Below, in pieces: positions 27,605-36,146 of a DNA stretch of 64,000 bases. How positions within the stretch are numbered: position 1 is the stretch's first letter; the number at the start of each line of letters is the position of its first letter. This DNA is from Saprospiraceae bacterium. GTDB taxonomy: Bacteria > Bacteroidota > Bacteroidia > Chitinophagales > Saprospiraceae. The notes below the pieces were generated by a model. It did no database searches, was not told where the DNA came from, and saw only the letters and a list, made by a program, of their open reading frames with translations. The position numbers were made by a program, and so were the translations under genes. The stretch spans positions 8,059 through 72,058 of the forward strand of contig JAHDES010000028.1 of assembly GCA_020628645.1 (NCBI GenBank), written 5' to 3'.

Positions 27605-27651
27605 CTACATACTCATGTAGTACCATAAAGTATGGCATGGCATATTTGTTG
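27605..27651 (+). promoter_or_regulatory. promoter-like module C of the second DUF4347 gene
   Basis: CTACATACTCATGTAG (27605-27620) is followed by GGCATATTTGTTG from 27639. Palindrome, box and the distance between them equal module A at 24095. The palindrome would be centred about 40-45 bp before the transcription start, where activators usually bind. The gene start follows at 27688. Confidence 0.5.
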
Positions 27652-27687
27652 AAAATTCTTTCCTTATTTAAACAATCCTTTCAACAA

Positions 27688-30600
27688 ATGTACATAAGAA
27701 AATACTCCCTTATTATAGATATCTGCCGTCTTTTTTTCATTTATTTTTTACTTCTAACCTATTCAATTAATAGCTACTCGTCTTCTACTCCATCAAAAAT
27801 AAATAAATCAAAAAATCATTTTATCGACAAAACTATAGCAGATGCGAAGGTACTAGAACATGCCGCTGGAAATGATGATAATAATCATTTTCATCTCTTC
27901 TCTCACGGTAAAAGTGGCGAGCTATTAATTGAAGGAGAATGGAAAAATGCTTCAAAAATAGAAAATTGGTTTGCAGAAAAAAATTTATTAAATAATCATA
28001 TCCACCTCAATATTTATGGCTGCGAATTTGGCAAAGGTAAAAAAGGAGAAGCTGCAATTTCCTATCTTGAAAACACCCTAAGTATTTCTATCGCTGCATC
28101 TGATGATATAACTGGGATTGACGGTGACTGGGATTTAGAAATAGGGACATCAAACTCCCCTCTAAAATTCGAACAATATGCCTTTAACCTACAATGTGAT
28201 TGTGATGAATACATATACCTCAACGAAACAACCGATGGTGGAAAAGTGCATAAATTCTTGATTAATTCCAATGGTACCGTCACAGAAGTACTGAATAATG
28301 GACAAGCATGGTATCCTGGTAATGGTACAAGTGAAATGGAAAGTCCACATGGTTTAGGATCGGATTTAAATGGCTACTTGTACATTGCGGAAGGATTAGG
28401 TACTACACACGATATTCGAAAATTGACTTGTGATGGTGATATATTTTCAGAAAGTGATTTTGCGATTACTCACCCGCCTACTAATTTAGAAACAGTAGAA
28501 AATACACTATATGCGGTTCACAATTTAGAAAATGGCATTTATCACTATGATCTATGTTCAGGAAATTTATTAGGTACAACACAACTCCAAAATAGTAATG
28601 ATCCCGATTTTCGGAATCAAGACTGGGGGTTTAGTTACAATGCTACTACGGAGACTTTTTATGCCACACATGGTTTTTATGGAGATATTAACGAAAGTTA
28701 TCTCTATCGATGGCCACTTAGTGATATGACCGTAGGAACCACCATTCCTGTATTTTTAAGCGACTGTTCTTCAACAAGTTTTGTTAGTAATGGAGATAAC
28801 TGTTTGTCTGAAGCTGCTTCTATTCTTGGGGTACAAGGCGACAATAATGGGAATATTTATATTATTGAAAAAGATTTTGAAGATAATCATCCTGCAAGAA
28901 TAGTAAAATACAATAGTAGTGGAGTTGTTGTTGCAACAACTGCTTGGGATAATAATGATGGAGATGGTGGTTGGCATGGTGCTATTGGTATTGAATATAG
29001 CCAAACTACTGGGTTTTTATATGTATCTACTGTATCCCCAAATGATGATTGTGTTTCTTACTTTGATGCGAATCTTAATTATTTAGGTGCAGCAGTGCCA
29101 GCAACGGGGAGTGGTTCTGAAGCAAAGGGAATTGCTTTACAGTTAGAATGTTGTCCAACTCCTGCAGATCAAACTATTCACCGAACTTTCTGTACTGGAG
29201 CACGTACGAGAAAAGTTTTCTTAAATCGATTTTTTCCTTGTGATGGTGTGATTTGTGGCGCACCATGGGAACCTGCCGATAGTGAGTCCACAGCCGTTTA
29301 TAGCGATTGTGACCAAAGTGTGGCTGCCAATATAGCGCCTGGTTGTTATACTTATACAAAAAATTCAAATTCTTTAAATGGCTGTGGGGTATATTCCCTA
29401 GAATTAATCATTGAAGTATTTGAAGACCCCGGTCTTTCTATAAGTAGCGACCAAACAGCCTGCCCTGATGATTTTGATCCCTTAACAATCAATATTACAA
29501 ATACAAACAATCCAAGTCTATCCTATCAATGGCAAAGTAGTACTACTAATTGCACTTCTGGTTTTACTGATATCGTTGGTGCCCCTACTGATGGATCTCC
29601 TTATACGCCTGCTAGCTTATCTACTACTACTTATTTTAGAGTAGTTGCAAAAAATGCCGATTTATGTGTACCAAGCTCCTGTTCTGCAACAAGTAATTGT
29701 GTGACACTAACAGTAGATACAGGTTGTGGCCCTGTCTGTAGTATATCTGGAACTGATCCTGATTGTGGTATCGCTAATGGTTCAGCGACAGTCTCAGGAA
29801 CAGATGGCACTCCGCCTTATACTTACAGTTGGAGTAATAGTGGTTCAGGTTCCCTTGCTTCTAATCTTGGTCCTGGCAGTTATACCGTAACCATAACTGA
29901 TGCAAATAATGCTACAAGTACTTGTAATATCGTTTTGACTGAACCAGGAGGACCATCGGCAACTTGTATGGTAGATACACAACCTGGATGTGGACAAGCC
30001 AATGGCTCAGCCTCCGTTTCAGCATCTGGTGGGTCAACACCCTATTCTTATGTATGGAGTAGTGGCGGATCAAATGCTTCCGAATCTGGATTAGCTGCTG
30101 GAATGTATACAGTAACTATAACCGATGCGAATAGTTGTTCTACCACCTGTGATATAACTTTGACTGAACCAGGAGGGCCATCAGCAACTTGTATGGTAGA
30201 TACACAACCCGGATGTGGACAAGCCAATGGCTCAGCCTCCGTTTCAGCATCTGGTGGGTCAACACCCTATTCTTATGTATGGAGTAGTGGCGGATCAAAT
30301 GCTTCCGAATCTGGATTAGCTGCTGGAATGTATACAGTAACTATAACCGATGCGAATAGTTGTTCTACCACCTGTGATATAACTTTGACTGAACCAGGAG
30401 GGCCGTCAGCAACTTGTTCAGCGGATACGAATCCTAGCTGTTTTATGGCGGATGGACAAATCTCTACCTCCGTTTCTGGAGGGACACCTCCTTATACCTA
30501 TTCTTGGAGTAGTGGAGGATCTGGAGCGACAGCAACAGGATTAGTAGGCGGAAATTACACTCTAACAGTAACAGATGCGAATAATTGCACTGCTACTTGT

Positions 30601-32073
30601 GCCATAATTCTGCCAGACCCTACAGGATGTTGTGAAGTAAGCATTTCAACAACAACACAATCCGAATGTCGGAATAATGGTACACCGACTAATGTAAATG
30701 ATGATTATTTTACCCTAACTGTAAATGCTACCAATACAAGTCCAACTCTAACACAGTTTGAAGTGGTCTATAATGCTGCTCCCGATGGTACAGGAGGAAC
30801 AGTCATCGGAACAAGTAATTACAATACCCCTATTGTAGTTGGTACAGCAAGTTCTCCACCTTTACAAGCAGATGGAAGTTCTACTTATACAATAACTGTT
30901 CGCGATGCCACTACCCCCACTTGTTTTGAAACCTTTACCACAACTCCTGTTGATTATTGTTTCACTTGCCCAACTTTTAATATGGTGACAACAAGTGATT
31001 CTGAAATTTGTGATGGCGAATCAGTAGCAACAATCCAAGCAGCTGTAACCGATGTGGTCGGTTCGGATCAAGTAAGATTTGTTTATTTTACAAGTCCTCA
31101 ATTTGGTACAGCAGTGTATACAGGAGGTACTCATATAGGTACTGTACCAGCTACAGCAGGCTTTGCCTCAATAAGTAATATAAGTTTTCCAAGTGCAGGA
31201 TCGTACTTTGTCTATGCCATTTTGGATCCTCCGTCTACTGCTGATCCAAGTTGTCGTCCTTTTGCTTTTACAGAAATTACAGTACATCCCTTGCCCAATA
31301 ATACTATGATGGTACAAGATATATCCACTTGTGAAGATCATGCAGCTGTTATATCATTATATGATTCAGAATTAAGAGTGTCTTATCAATTAAGAGATGA
31401 TATAAATGATAATCCAATTGGCGAGTCTGTTCGTGGAAATGGACGAGATATCTTAATTTATATACCACCAGTATCAACCGCAGGAATATACACCTATAAT
31501 ATTTATGCAACGAATACAGCGACTGGTTGTGAACAAGAAGTTTTAGACAAAGTGGTCATCACAGTTGAAGAATGTGATTTCCCATTTTATAGACGGGAAT
31601 GTGACTCACCACCCTGTCATTTTGTTCGTGATAATTTGTATTTCGGAACGGACATCATGTCAGGTAGTGATAATGGAGTGCTGTTTGCAAATGATATACA
31701 TCCCGGTAATTTAATCCACCTTCCCATCAATATCTTTAATAATACAGCTAATGATGCCTATATGACGGCTTGGGTAGATTGGAATGCCGATAATGATTTT
31801 GATGATGCAGGAGAACAAGTGGCTAATGAAACCTATATCTATGCGACCTATAATGGTAATTATCAGGTGTCTCTTCCTGTGAATGTTCCTAATACCGTAA
31901 GTCAAGGAAATGATATAAATTTTCGATTCCGTTTAAGTACAGATCAAGCAGCTATTGCTGATCCTTGTTCTGAAGTTGCTTGTGCGCCTGATGGAGAAAT
32001 TGAAGATTATTTATTACGCATTGATTGCAATAATAATATTTGCTTACCTATATCTATAAGAAAAAATGATTAG
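27688..32073 (+). CDS. large secreted DUF4347 / SprB-repeat / GEVED protein (paralogue 2)
   Basis: I start it at ATG 27688 (MYIRKYSLII) because this aligns with the start of paralogue 1 (MYNRNYTLII); an in-frame ATG at 27637 lies in the promoter module. DUF4347 shows SHG (H73) and IYGCEFGKG (C112), the same spacing as in paralogue 1. A propeller-like region follows, then an Ig-like segment. Four SprB-type repeats (29737 to about 30630; TPYSYVWSSGG, GMYTVTITDAN) come next, two of them almost identical. After about 350 more residues a C-terminal GEVED domain (WVDWNADNDFDDAGE, DGEIEDYLLRI) ends in CNNNICLPISIRKND. SprB repeats are known from gliding adhesins exported by type IX secretion, so surface display is likely. 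Length 1461 aa. Confidence 0.87.
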   Translation: MYIRKYSLIIDICRLFFIYFLLLTYSINSYSSSTPSKINKSKNHFIDKTIADAKVLEHAAGNDDNNHFHLFSHGKSGELLIEGEWKNASKIENWFAEKNLLNNHIHLNIYGCEFGKGKKGEAAISYLENTLSISIAASDDITGIDGDWDLEIGTSNSPLKFEQYAFNLQCDCDEYIYLNETTDGGKVHKFLINSNGTVTEVLNNGQAWYPGNGTSEMESPHGLGSDLNGYLYIAEGLGTTHDIRKLTCDGDIFSESDFAITHPPTNLETVENTLYAVHNLENGIYHYDLCSGNLLGTTQLQNSNDPDFRNQDWGFSYNATTETFYATHGFYGDINESYLYRWPLSDMTVGTTIPVFLSDCSSTSFVSNGDNCLSEAASILGVQGDNNGNIYIIEKDFEDNHPARIVKYNSSGVVVATTAWDNNDGDGGWHGAIGIEYSQTTGFLYVSTVSPNDDCVSYFDANLNYLGAAVPATGSGSEAKGIALQLECCPTPADQTIHRTFCTGARTRKVFLNRFFPCDGVICGAPWEPADSESTAVYSDCDQSVAANIAPGCYTYTKNSNSLNGCGVYSLELIIEVFEDPGLSISSDQTACPDDFDPLTINITNTNNPSLSYQWQSSTTNCTSGFTDIVGAPTDGSPYTPASLSTTTYFRVVAKNADLCVPSSCSATSNCVTLTVDTGCGPVCSISGTDPDCGIANGSATVSGTDGTPPYTYSWSNSGSGSLASNLGPGSYTVTITDANNATSTCNIVLTEPGGPSATCMVDTQPGCGQANGSASVSASGGSTPYSYVWSSGGSNASESGLAAGMYTVTITDANSCSTTCDITLTEPGGPSATCMVDTQPGCGQANGSASVSASGGSTPYSYVWSSGGSNASESGLAAGMYTVTITDANSCSTTCDITLTEPGGPSATCSADTNPSCFMADGQISTSVSGGTPPYTYSWSSGGSGATATGLVGGNYTLTVTDANNCTATCAIILPDPTGCCEVSISTTTQSECRNNGTPTNVNDDYFTLTVNATNTSPTLTQFEVVYNAAPDGTGGTVIGTSNYNTPIVVGTASSPPLQADGSSTYTITVRDATTPTCFETFTTTPVDYCFTCPTFNMVTTSDSEICDGESVATIQAAVTDVVGSDQVRFVYFTSPQFGTAVYTGGTHIGTVPATAGFASISNISFPSAGSYFVYAILDPPSTADPSCRPFAFTEITVHPLPNNTMMVQDISTCEDHAAVISLYDSELRVSYQLRDDINDNPIGESVRGNGRDILIYIPPVSTAGIYTYNIYATNTATGCEQEVLDKVVITVEECDFPFYRRECDSPPCHFVRDNLYFGTDIMSGSDNGVLFANDIHPGNLIHLPINIFNNTANDAYMTAWVDWNADNDFDDAGEQVANETYIYATYNGNYQVSLPVNVPNTVSQGNDINFRFRLSTDQAAIADPCSEVACAPDGEIEDYLLRIDCNNNICLPISIRKND
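29961..30410 (+). repeat. two nearly identical 225-bp tandem units (SprB repeats)
   Basis: Units 29961-30185 and 30186-30410 encode 75 residues each and differ at only a few bases, mostly silent. The flanking units (29737-29960 and 30411 to about 30630) have the same plan but are well diverged. This indicates a recent in-frame duplication, with copy number likely to vary by recombination. Confidence 0.93.
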
Positions 32074-32118
32074 CACCTCATAATTAAAATCCTCATCAAA
32101 TAGAAAATTCAAATACTA

Positions 32119-33786
32119 ATGAAAAAGATATTTTCCTTGTCTTATTCCATTCTAGTCGTACAAAACAAACTACTGCTTCAAATGATTCATAAAAGAAGAA
32201 ATAAAATTAGATTAATCCATTTTGTGGTTTGTATTTTATGTTCTAGCACTACTATTTTTGCACAATTTTGCCCCCCTACTACAGGGACAGAGGCTGCAGC
32301 TAGTCCTGGGATTTTGTATACTAATCCTCCTTCCTGTAATGTTCAAGCAGGAGAACCATCCGTAAGTGTCATTACACCCAATTTCGTATGTGGATTAAAT
32401 GAGGTAGAATATCAAACACTTAATCCTCCTGAAAATAGTGGGGTACTCTATCATTATTGGGGAAACTGTGCTAATTCTATACCTGTCATGCCATCAGGAA
32501 TAAGTGCTCAAAGAAATGGATATATCGAACAAATGTTTTGTGCAACAGATTCATACGGATTACCTGCCTACCCTGATGGTTTATCCAACATTTCTGGACA
32601 AGTAGATTTTTTACCTACTCGCCATACAGAGGTAGGTTGTGATAATTTTTTAAATATAGGTACTTGTCAATGTGGAGGTAATTCTTCTGAAGAAATTCAA
32701 GGAGCAGAGTTAATTCAACTTGATTTTTGGCTAGCAGTGCCCAATGCACAAACACAGATTGGTATGAGATTAAGTGGTGGCAATGCAGATGCAGGAGCGT
32801 TTTTTGTTGGTGCTGATTTGGATAATATGTGCAAAGTGGCTTATCATACAGATGGAAGTGTTTTTAGTGCATTACCCGAACAACCTATTGGTACATACAA
32901 TCTACCTAATGATATTAACCGTATTTGTGGTTTATCTGTCGTTCGTGTCCGTCTTTATTATAATGATATTGCTGGAGGCTTCACTGTGACACCAGAGCTC
33001 AATATCGGAAGAGGTTGGGAGGGATTAGCAAATTTGTTCATCTTTCCTGCTACCGCTGTAGACGATAATATTACCCCTACTGTATCTCTTACGACCAAGG
33101 TTGGTTTTATCAATACAGATGGAAATATATTTGATATCAATGGAATTTATGATCCATTGGCTTGTAATCCTGTGCCTACGACTATTGATTATACGAATGT
33201 AGATGGTTTATCCTATAATGCAGATTTTGGCGATTTACCTACGACCAGTACTCCTTTAAGTAATGTTAATTATACTACCTTATCTACTGATGAAGGACCA
33301 GCACATTTATTAGCTTGTACGGATTTATATCTTGGAGCTAGTGTAGAAAATGAAATAGAAGCAGAGAGCAATCTTACGGCAAGTGGAGATACAGGAGATG
33401 ACGGTATTATTTTTCCTACCCATATTCTTTGGAGTGTGGGTAATACCGTACGTATTCCGTTTACGGTAGTCAACAATTCATCGTTACAGGCAGAATTGGA
33501 AATCTGGATGGATTGGAATGGTGATGGCGATTTTAATGATGCAAATGAATGGATAATTGATTTATCAGATGATACAAATGGTGATTTTGGACAAGCGGGC
33601 TATTTAACGATTCCGATTCCTTCCAATGCAACTACCGCTTATCCAATCGGATTTCGAGCAAGATTGAGTCATCAAAACGACATGACTCCAAACGGCTTAG
33701 TCAATAGTGGTGAAGTAGAAGATTATTTAGTGCGGATCAGTTGTAATAATAGTTGTGAAGGATTTTCAGTGAGCAAGAATAATTAA
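32119..33786 (+). CDS. secreted GEVED-domain protein (third of cluster)
   Basis: The N-terminal roughly 330 residues match no family I recognise and are rich in Cys, Gly and Asn. The C-terminal half carries DFGDLPTT and a GEVED domain (IWMDWNGDGDFNDANEW, LSHQNDMTPNG, SGEVEDYLVRI). That domain is closer to the one of paralogue 1 than to that of paralogue 2. The tail CNNSCEGFSVSKNN resembles the others. The signal peptide fits best if translation starts at the in-frame ATG 32182 (MIHKRRNKIRLIHFVVCILC, cleavage after IFA); the longer start at 32119 would give an unusually long n-region. It follows paralogue 2 by 45 bp and is probably cotranscribed. A terminator follows. Confidence 0.82.
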   Translation: MKKIFSLSYSILVVQNKLLLQMIHKRRNKIRLIHFVVCILCSSTTIFAQFCPPTTGTEAAASPGILYTNPPSCNVQAGEPSVSVITPNFVCGLNEVEYQTLNPPENSGVLYHYWGNCANSIPVMPSGISAQRNGYIEQMFCATDSYGLPAYPDGLSNISGQVDFLPTRHTEVGCDNFLNIGTCQCGGNSSEEIQGAELIQLDFWLAVPNAQTQIGMRLSGGNADAGAFFVGADLDNMCKVAYHTDGSVFSALPEQPIGTYNLPNDINRICGLSVVRVRLYYNDIAGGFTVTPELNIGRGWEGLANLFIFPATAVDDNITPTVSLTTKVGFINTDGNIFDINGIYDPLACNPVPTTIDYTNVDGLSYNADFGDLPTTSTPLSNVNYTTLSTDEGPAHLLACTDLYLGASVENEIEAESNLTASGDTGDDGIIFPTHILWSVGNTVRIPFTVVNNSSLQAELEIWMDWNGDGDFNDANEWIIDLSDDTNGDFGQAGYLTIPIPSNATTAYPIGFRARLSHQNDMTPNGLVNSGEVEDYLVRISCNNSCEGFSVSKNN

Positions 33787-33837
33787 TAAAAGCATTTTGA
33801 TAGTCATAAGTATTTCTTTATTGAATACTATTTTCAG

Positions 33838-33868
33838 CCTGATTCCTACTATAAGGAATCAGGTTTTT
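33838..33868 (+). terminator. intrinsic terminator of the GEVED gene cluster
   Basis: CCTGATTCCT (33838-33847) / AGGAATCAGG (33854-33863), perfect 10-bp stem, 6-base loop, then TTTTT. It lies 51 bp after the last gene. Confidence 0.9.
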
Positions 33869-33934
33869 GAAAGAAAAAAACATATCACTCCGAATAAAAT
33901 CTCATAAATTATTTGTACATATATTATGATCATA

Positions 33935-33968
33935 CCTATTTGTTTCTCCTCGAGGCAAATGGGTTTTT
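33935..33968 (+). terminator. second hairpin terminator, tandem with 33838
   Basis: CCTATTTG (33935-33942) / CAAATGGG (33956-33963), one G-T, with CCTCGAGG inside the loop and TTTTT after it. Only 66 bp separate it from the previous terminator. The remaining part of the gap 33787-34103 shows only the next promoter box. Confidence 0.65.
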
Positions 33969-34060
33969 GAATTAAAAATCATTCCCTAACTTATTCAAAA
34001 ATTTAATACCTAAAAAAGGAGTAGTTTTAATAAATCATAATGTTCTTCAGTTTAAATCAT

Positions 34061-34068
34061 TAATTTTG
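34061..34068 (+). promoter_or_regulatory. -7 promoter box of folB
   Basis: TAATTTTG matches TAnnTTTG exactly. Start of transcription near 34075 would give a leader of about 28 nt to ATG 34104 and rules out the in-frame TTG at 34071. No clear TTTG at -33. Confidence 0.45.
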
Positions 34069-34103
34069 TATTGACAATTAATTTTTTCAATCAAAATATT
34101 ATC

Positions 34104-34619
34104 ATGGGACTCATTGCACTAGAAGGAATGCAGTTTTATGCCTATCATGGTTTTTATGAAGAAGAAAACATCATTGGTAATGATTATATTATAGACCTTT
34201 ATGTAGAAACCAATTTCAATAAAGCAATGAAAACCGATGAATTACCATATACCATAAATTATGAGACCATCTATCTTATCTGTAAGACTGAGATGAAAAA
34301 ACCACAAAAATTACTGGAAACTATTGCTGCCAATATTCTTGATCGTCTCAAATATCAATTTCAAACCATCCAAGGGACTCGGATCGTCATAAAAAAACTT
34401 AATCCCCCTTTAGGAGGTCAGGTATCGCATTCAATGATTGAGATAGAAAAAAACTTTGTTTCGAAATGTGGTCGTTGTGGAAGTAGCTTTGTTTGTTACA
34501 AAGATGAAAACTGTTGGTGTCAAGGTATTCAATTAACTTCTGAAACCCAATATTCACTCGATCAGCGCTATAAAGGCTGTCTTTGCTCCTCTTGTTTAGG
34601 TCTTTTTGCGGGAAAATAA
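34104..34619 (+). CDS. folB: dihydroneopterin aldolase fused to cysteine-rich CWC domain
   Basis: Residues 1 to about 118 are FolB, which converts 7,8-dihydroneopterin to 6-hydroxymethyl-dihydropterin in folate synthesis. It shows MQFYAYHGFYEEE, the INYETIY segment, ETIAANILDRL and the final VIKKLNPPLGG. Residues about 122-168 form a separate Cys-rich CWC domain: CGRCGSSFVC, NCWCQGIQL and CLCSSC, nine cysteines that could bind zinc or form an Fe-S or redox site. FolB alone is about 120 aa, so this is a true C-terminal fusion. ATG 34104 gives the family N-terminus. No other folate gene is next to it. Confidence 0.88.
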   Translation: MGLIALEGMQFYAYHGFYEEENIIGNDYIIDLYVETNFNKAMKTDELPYTINYETIYLICKTEMKKPQKLLETIAANILDRLKYQFQTIQGTRIVIKKLNPPLGGQVSHSMIEIEKNFVSKCGRCGSSFVCYKDENCWCQGIQLTSETQYSLDQRYKGCLCSSCLGLFAGK

Positions 34620-34644
34620 ACACCTATCAGTTCAAAATATACTC

Positions 34645-34702
34645 TTTATCGAATTGCTCCTTGGTTTATCGAACTTCTCCTTGGTTCAATCGAACTCTTT
34701 TG
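34645..34702. repeat. 20-bp tandem repeat, two copies and a partial third
   Basis: TTTATCGAATTGCTCCTTGG (34645-34664) and TTTATCGAACTTCTCCTTGG (34665-34684) differ at two positions. A degenerate third copy (TTCAATCGAACTCTTTTG) follows directly. The array begins 26 bp after the folB stop and runs into a possible promoter. Confidence 0.75.
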
Positions 34703-34736
34703 TTTGATATAGTAAATTGGTGCATCTTTGAAGTAA

Positions 34737-34910
34737 CAAAAAGCTAATAAAGCAACAACAAATCAACTTAAAGCGACTGAAACTATTCCAATTTAGTTAG
34801 TTAAATAATGTGCCCCATAAACCATTTCAGAGCCTAGGCTCTTTAAAAACAAGTTTGTAGTGCTGATTTTCCGAAGGGGATGGCAATCATTGTCATCCCT
34901 TTTGTTTTTG
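34737..34910 (+). ncRNA. candidate small RNA with its own promoter and terminator
   Basis: TTTG (34699-34702), a 20-bp spacer and CATCTTTG (34723-34730) form a near-consensus promoter. A strong terminator lies at 34877-34899 (GGGATGGCAAT paired with ATTGTCATCCC) followed by TTTTGTTTTTG. Between them are a perfect palindrome AGAGCCTAGGCTCT (34829-34842) and no frame longer than a few codons. A transcript of about 170 nt is predicted. The rest of the gap, to 35072, holds the terminator of the minus-strand gene and a further inverted repeat: ACAGG and GCGGGA (34985-34999) with TCCCGC and CCTGT (35047-35057). Confidence 0.35.
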
Positions 34911-34935
34911 TTATTGATTATAGATTTAAGTCAAT

Positions 34936-34972
34936 AAAAAATGGTCACCAGCTATAAAAACTAATGACCACT
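34936..34972 (-). terminator. terminator of the minus-strand TPR gene
   Basis: TGGTCA and TGACCA pair across a 16-17-base loop. On the minus strand the hairpin is followed by a run of six T. It lies about 100 bp after the stop of 35073-36146. Confidence 0.55.
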
Positions 34973-35072
34973 TTTATAATTGTAACAGGTTTTGCGGGAT
35001 TACTAATCGGTTTATATTAATGGAACATTCATGACTTACAGATAGTTCCCGCCCTGTAGTATTTTTCTTAAA

Positions 35073-36146
35073 TTACATGGTAGCTAATAATTTGGATGCT
35101 TCTTCTGATCCCATTTTTGCTGCCTGAGTCCAATCTTTTGCAAAACCTCGATCTCCTGCTCGTTGTCGAGCAATACCACGATAAAGAAGCTGATCTGCAC
35201 TTGCTTTCTCTTCTGATTCTTTCTCTATTTCTATTGCTTGATTGAAGGCTTTAAGTGAATCTGCATATTCTCCAATTTCTAAAAGAACTTTTCCATAATT
35301 GAAAAAGGATTGTTTACGCCAAACGTAATTTGGATTATCAGGTAAAAATTTTCGTTTGGTAATTAATTTTAATTCAAATGCAGCTTTATCAAATTCTTCC
35401 AATGCCATATGACAATCCGCTTTGGCTCGACGAGCTTGCCAATAGATAGGCTGTAATGGAATAGATCTTTTAACTGCGCCAGTTAGATCGACAATTGCTT
35501 TATCATAATTACCCTCTAACATTTCTATTTTTGCACGCCCCATATGCGGCTCAGGTAAATTAGGATTAATATCTATACTTTTGCTAAAGTCGTACCTTGC
35601 ATCTTTGTAGTTTTTCAACTTCAAATTGATATATCCCCGACGCTCATAGGCATTCGCATGACGCTCGTACTTTTCTATAGCACGACTTAATGCAGACATG
35701 GCTTCATTTTCTTGACCATCTTGTTCTATGAGTTCTCGACCTCGAAGGAAAGATTGAACAGCTACTTTGTCGGATTGTGGTTCAATTGTACCTTGGTGTA
35801 GGATAGTGCCATTATCAGTCATCCACAAGCTCATATTGCCAGCAACTGCAAACTGTGCAACATATTCTAGGAGGCTAAACGTGTTTTTCCACGTTTTACG
35901 GGTACTTTGTGTGATAAGACGAGGAATATTTAAGCTCTTGCTTTCTTCATCGAAGATTTCCTCTTCTTCTAAGGCAATATCGGATTTATAATAATTCTCA
36001 ACCCGATGTTGATACATTTTAAGGACTTTGTCATAACTCTTGGAAGTACCAAACTCCAAACGTCCTTTGATAATAGTTTTGTAGGTCATCATGCTGTTTT
36101 TAACAGAACTCACTGTAGAACAAATGTACGACTCGAAATAAGGCAT
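35073..36146 (-). CDS. TPR-repeat protein of unknown function
   Basis: A soluble protein with an N-terminal part of about 130 residues that I do not recognise (GRLEFGTSKSYDKVLKMYQHRVENYY) and several TPRs from about residue 130 to the end. Those repeats contain AIEKYERHANAYERRGYINLKLKNY, DINPNLPEPHMGRAKIEMLEGNYDKA and a last one ending in LYRGIARQRAGD. There is no signal peptide or membrane segment. The start may be the internal MM at residues 19-20 (about 36090), which removes a poorly biased leader. It is a single gene with its own terminator. No function is inferred beyond protein binding. Confidence 0.82.
   Translation of the reverse strand: MPYFESYICSTVSSVKNSMMTYKTIIKGRLEFGTSKSYDKVLKMYQHRVENYYKSDIALEEEEIFDEESKSLNIPRLITQSTRKTWKNTFSLLEYVAQFAVAGNMSLWMTDNGTILHQGTIEPQSDKVAVQSFLRGRELIEQDGQENEAMSALSRAIEKYERHANAYERRGYINLKLKNYKDARYDFSKSIDINPNLPEPHMGRAKIEMLEGNYDKAIVDLTGAVKRSIPLQPIYWQARRAKADCHMALEEFDKAAFELKLITKRKFLPDNPNYVWRKQSFFNYGKVLLEIGEYADSLKAFNQAIEIEKESEEKASADQLLYRGIARQRAGDRGFAKDWTQAAKMGSEEASKLLATM

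Noticed and set aside
27637-27687. ATG at 27637 as start of the second DUF4347 gene.
   Set aside because: It lies in promoter module C. The matching ATG upstream of paralogue 1 (24583) is closed by a stop codon, and the paralogues align from ATG 27688.
29737-30630. Regular repeats that could suggest a CRISPR-like array.
   Set aside because: The units are 225 bp, in frame, encode SprB-type domains and have no short repeat/spacer pattern. No cas gene is present.
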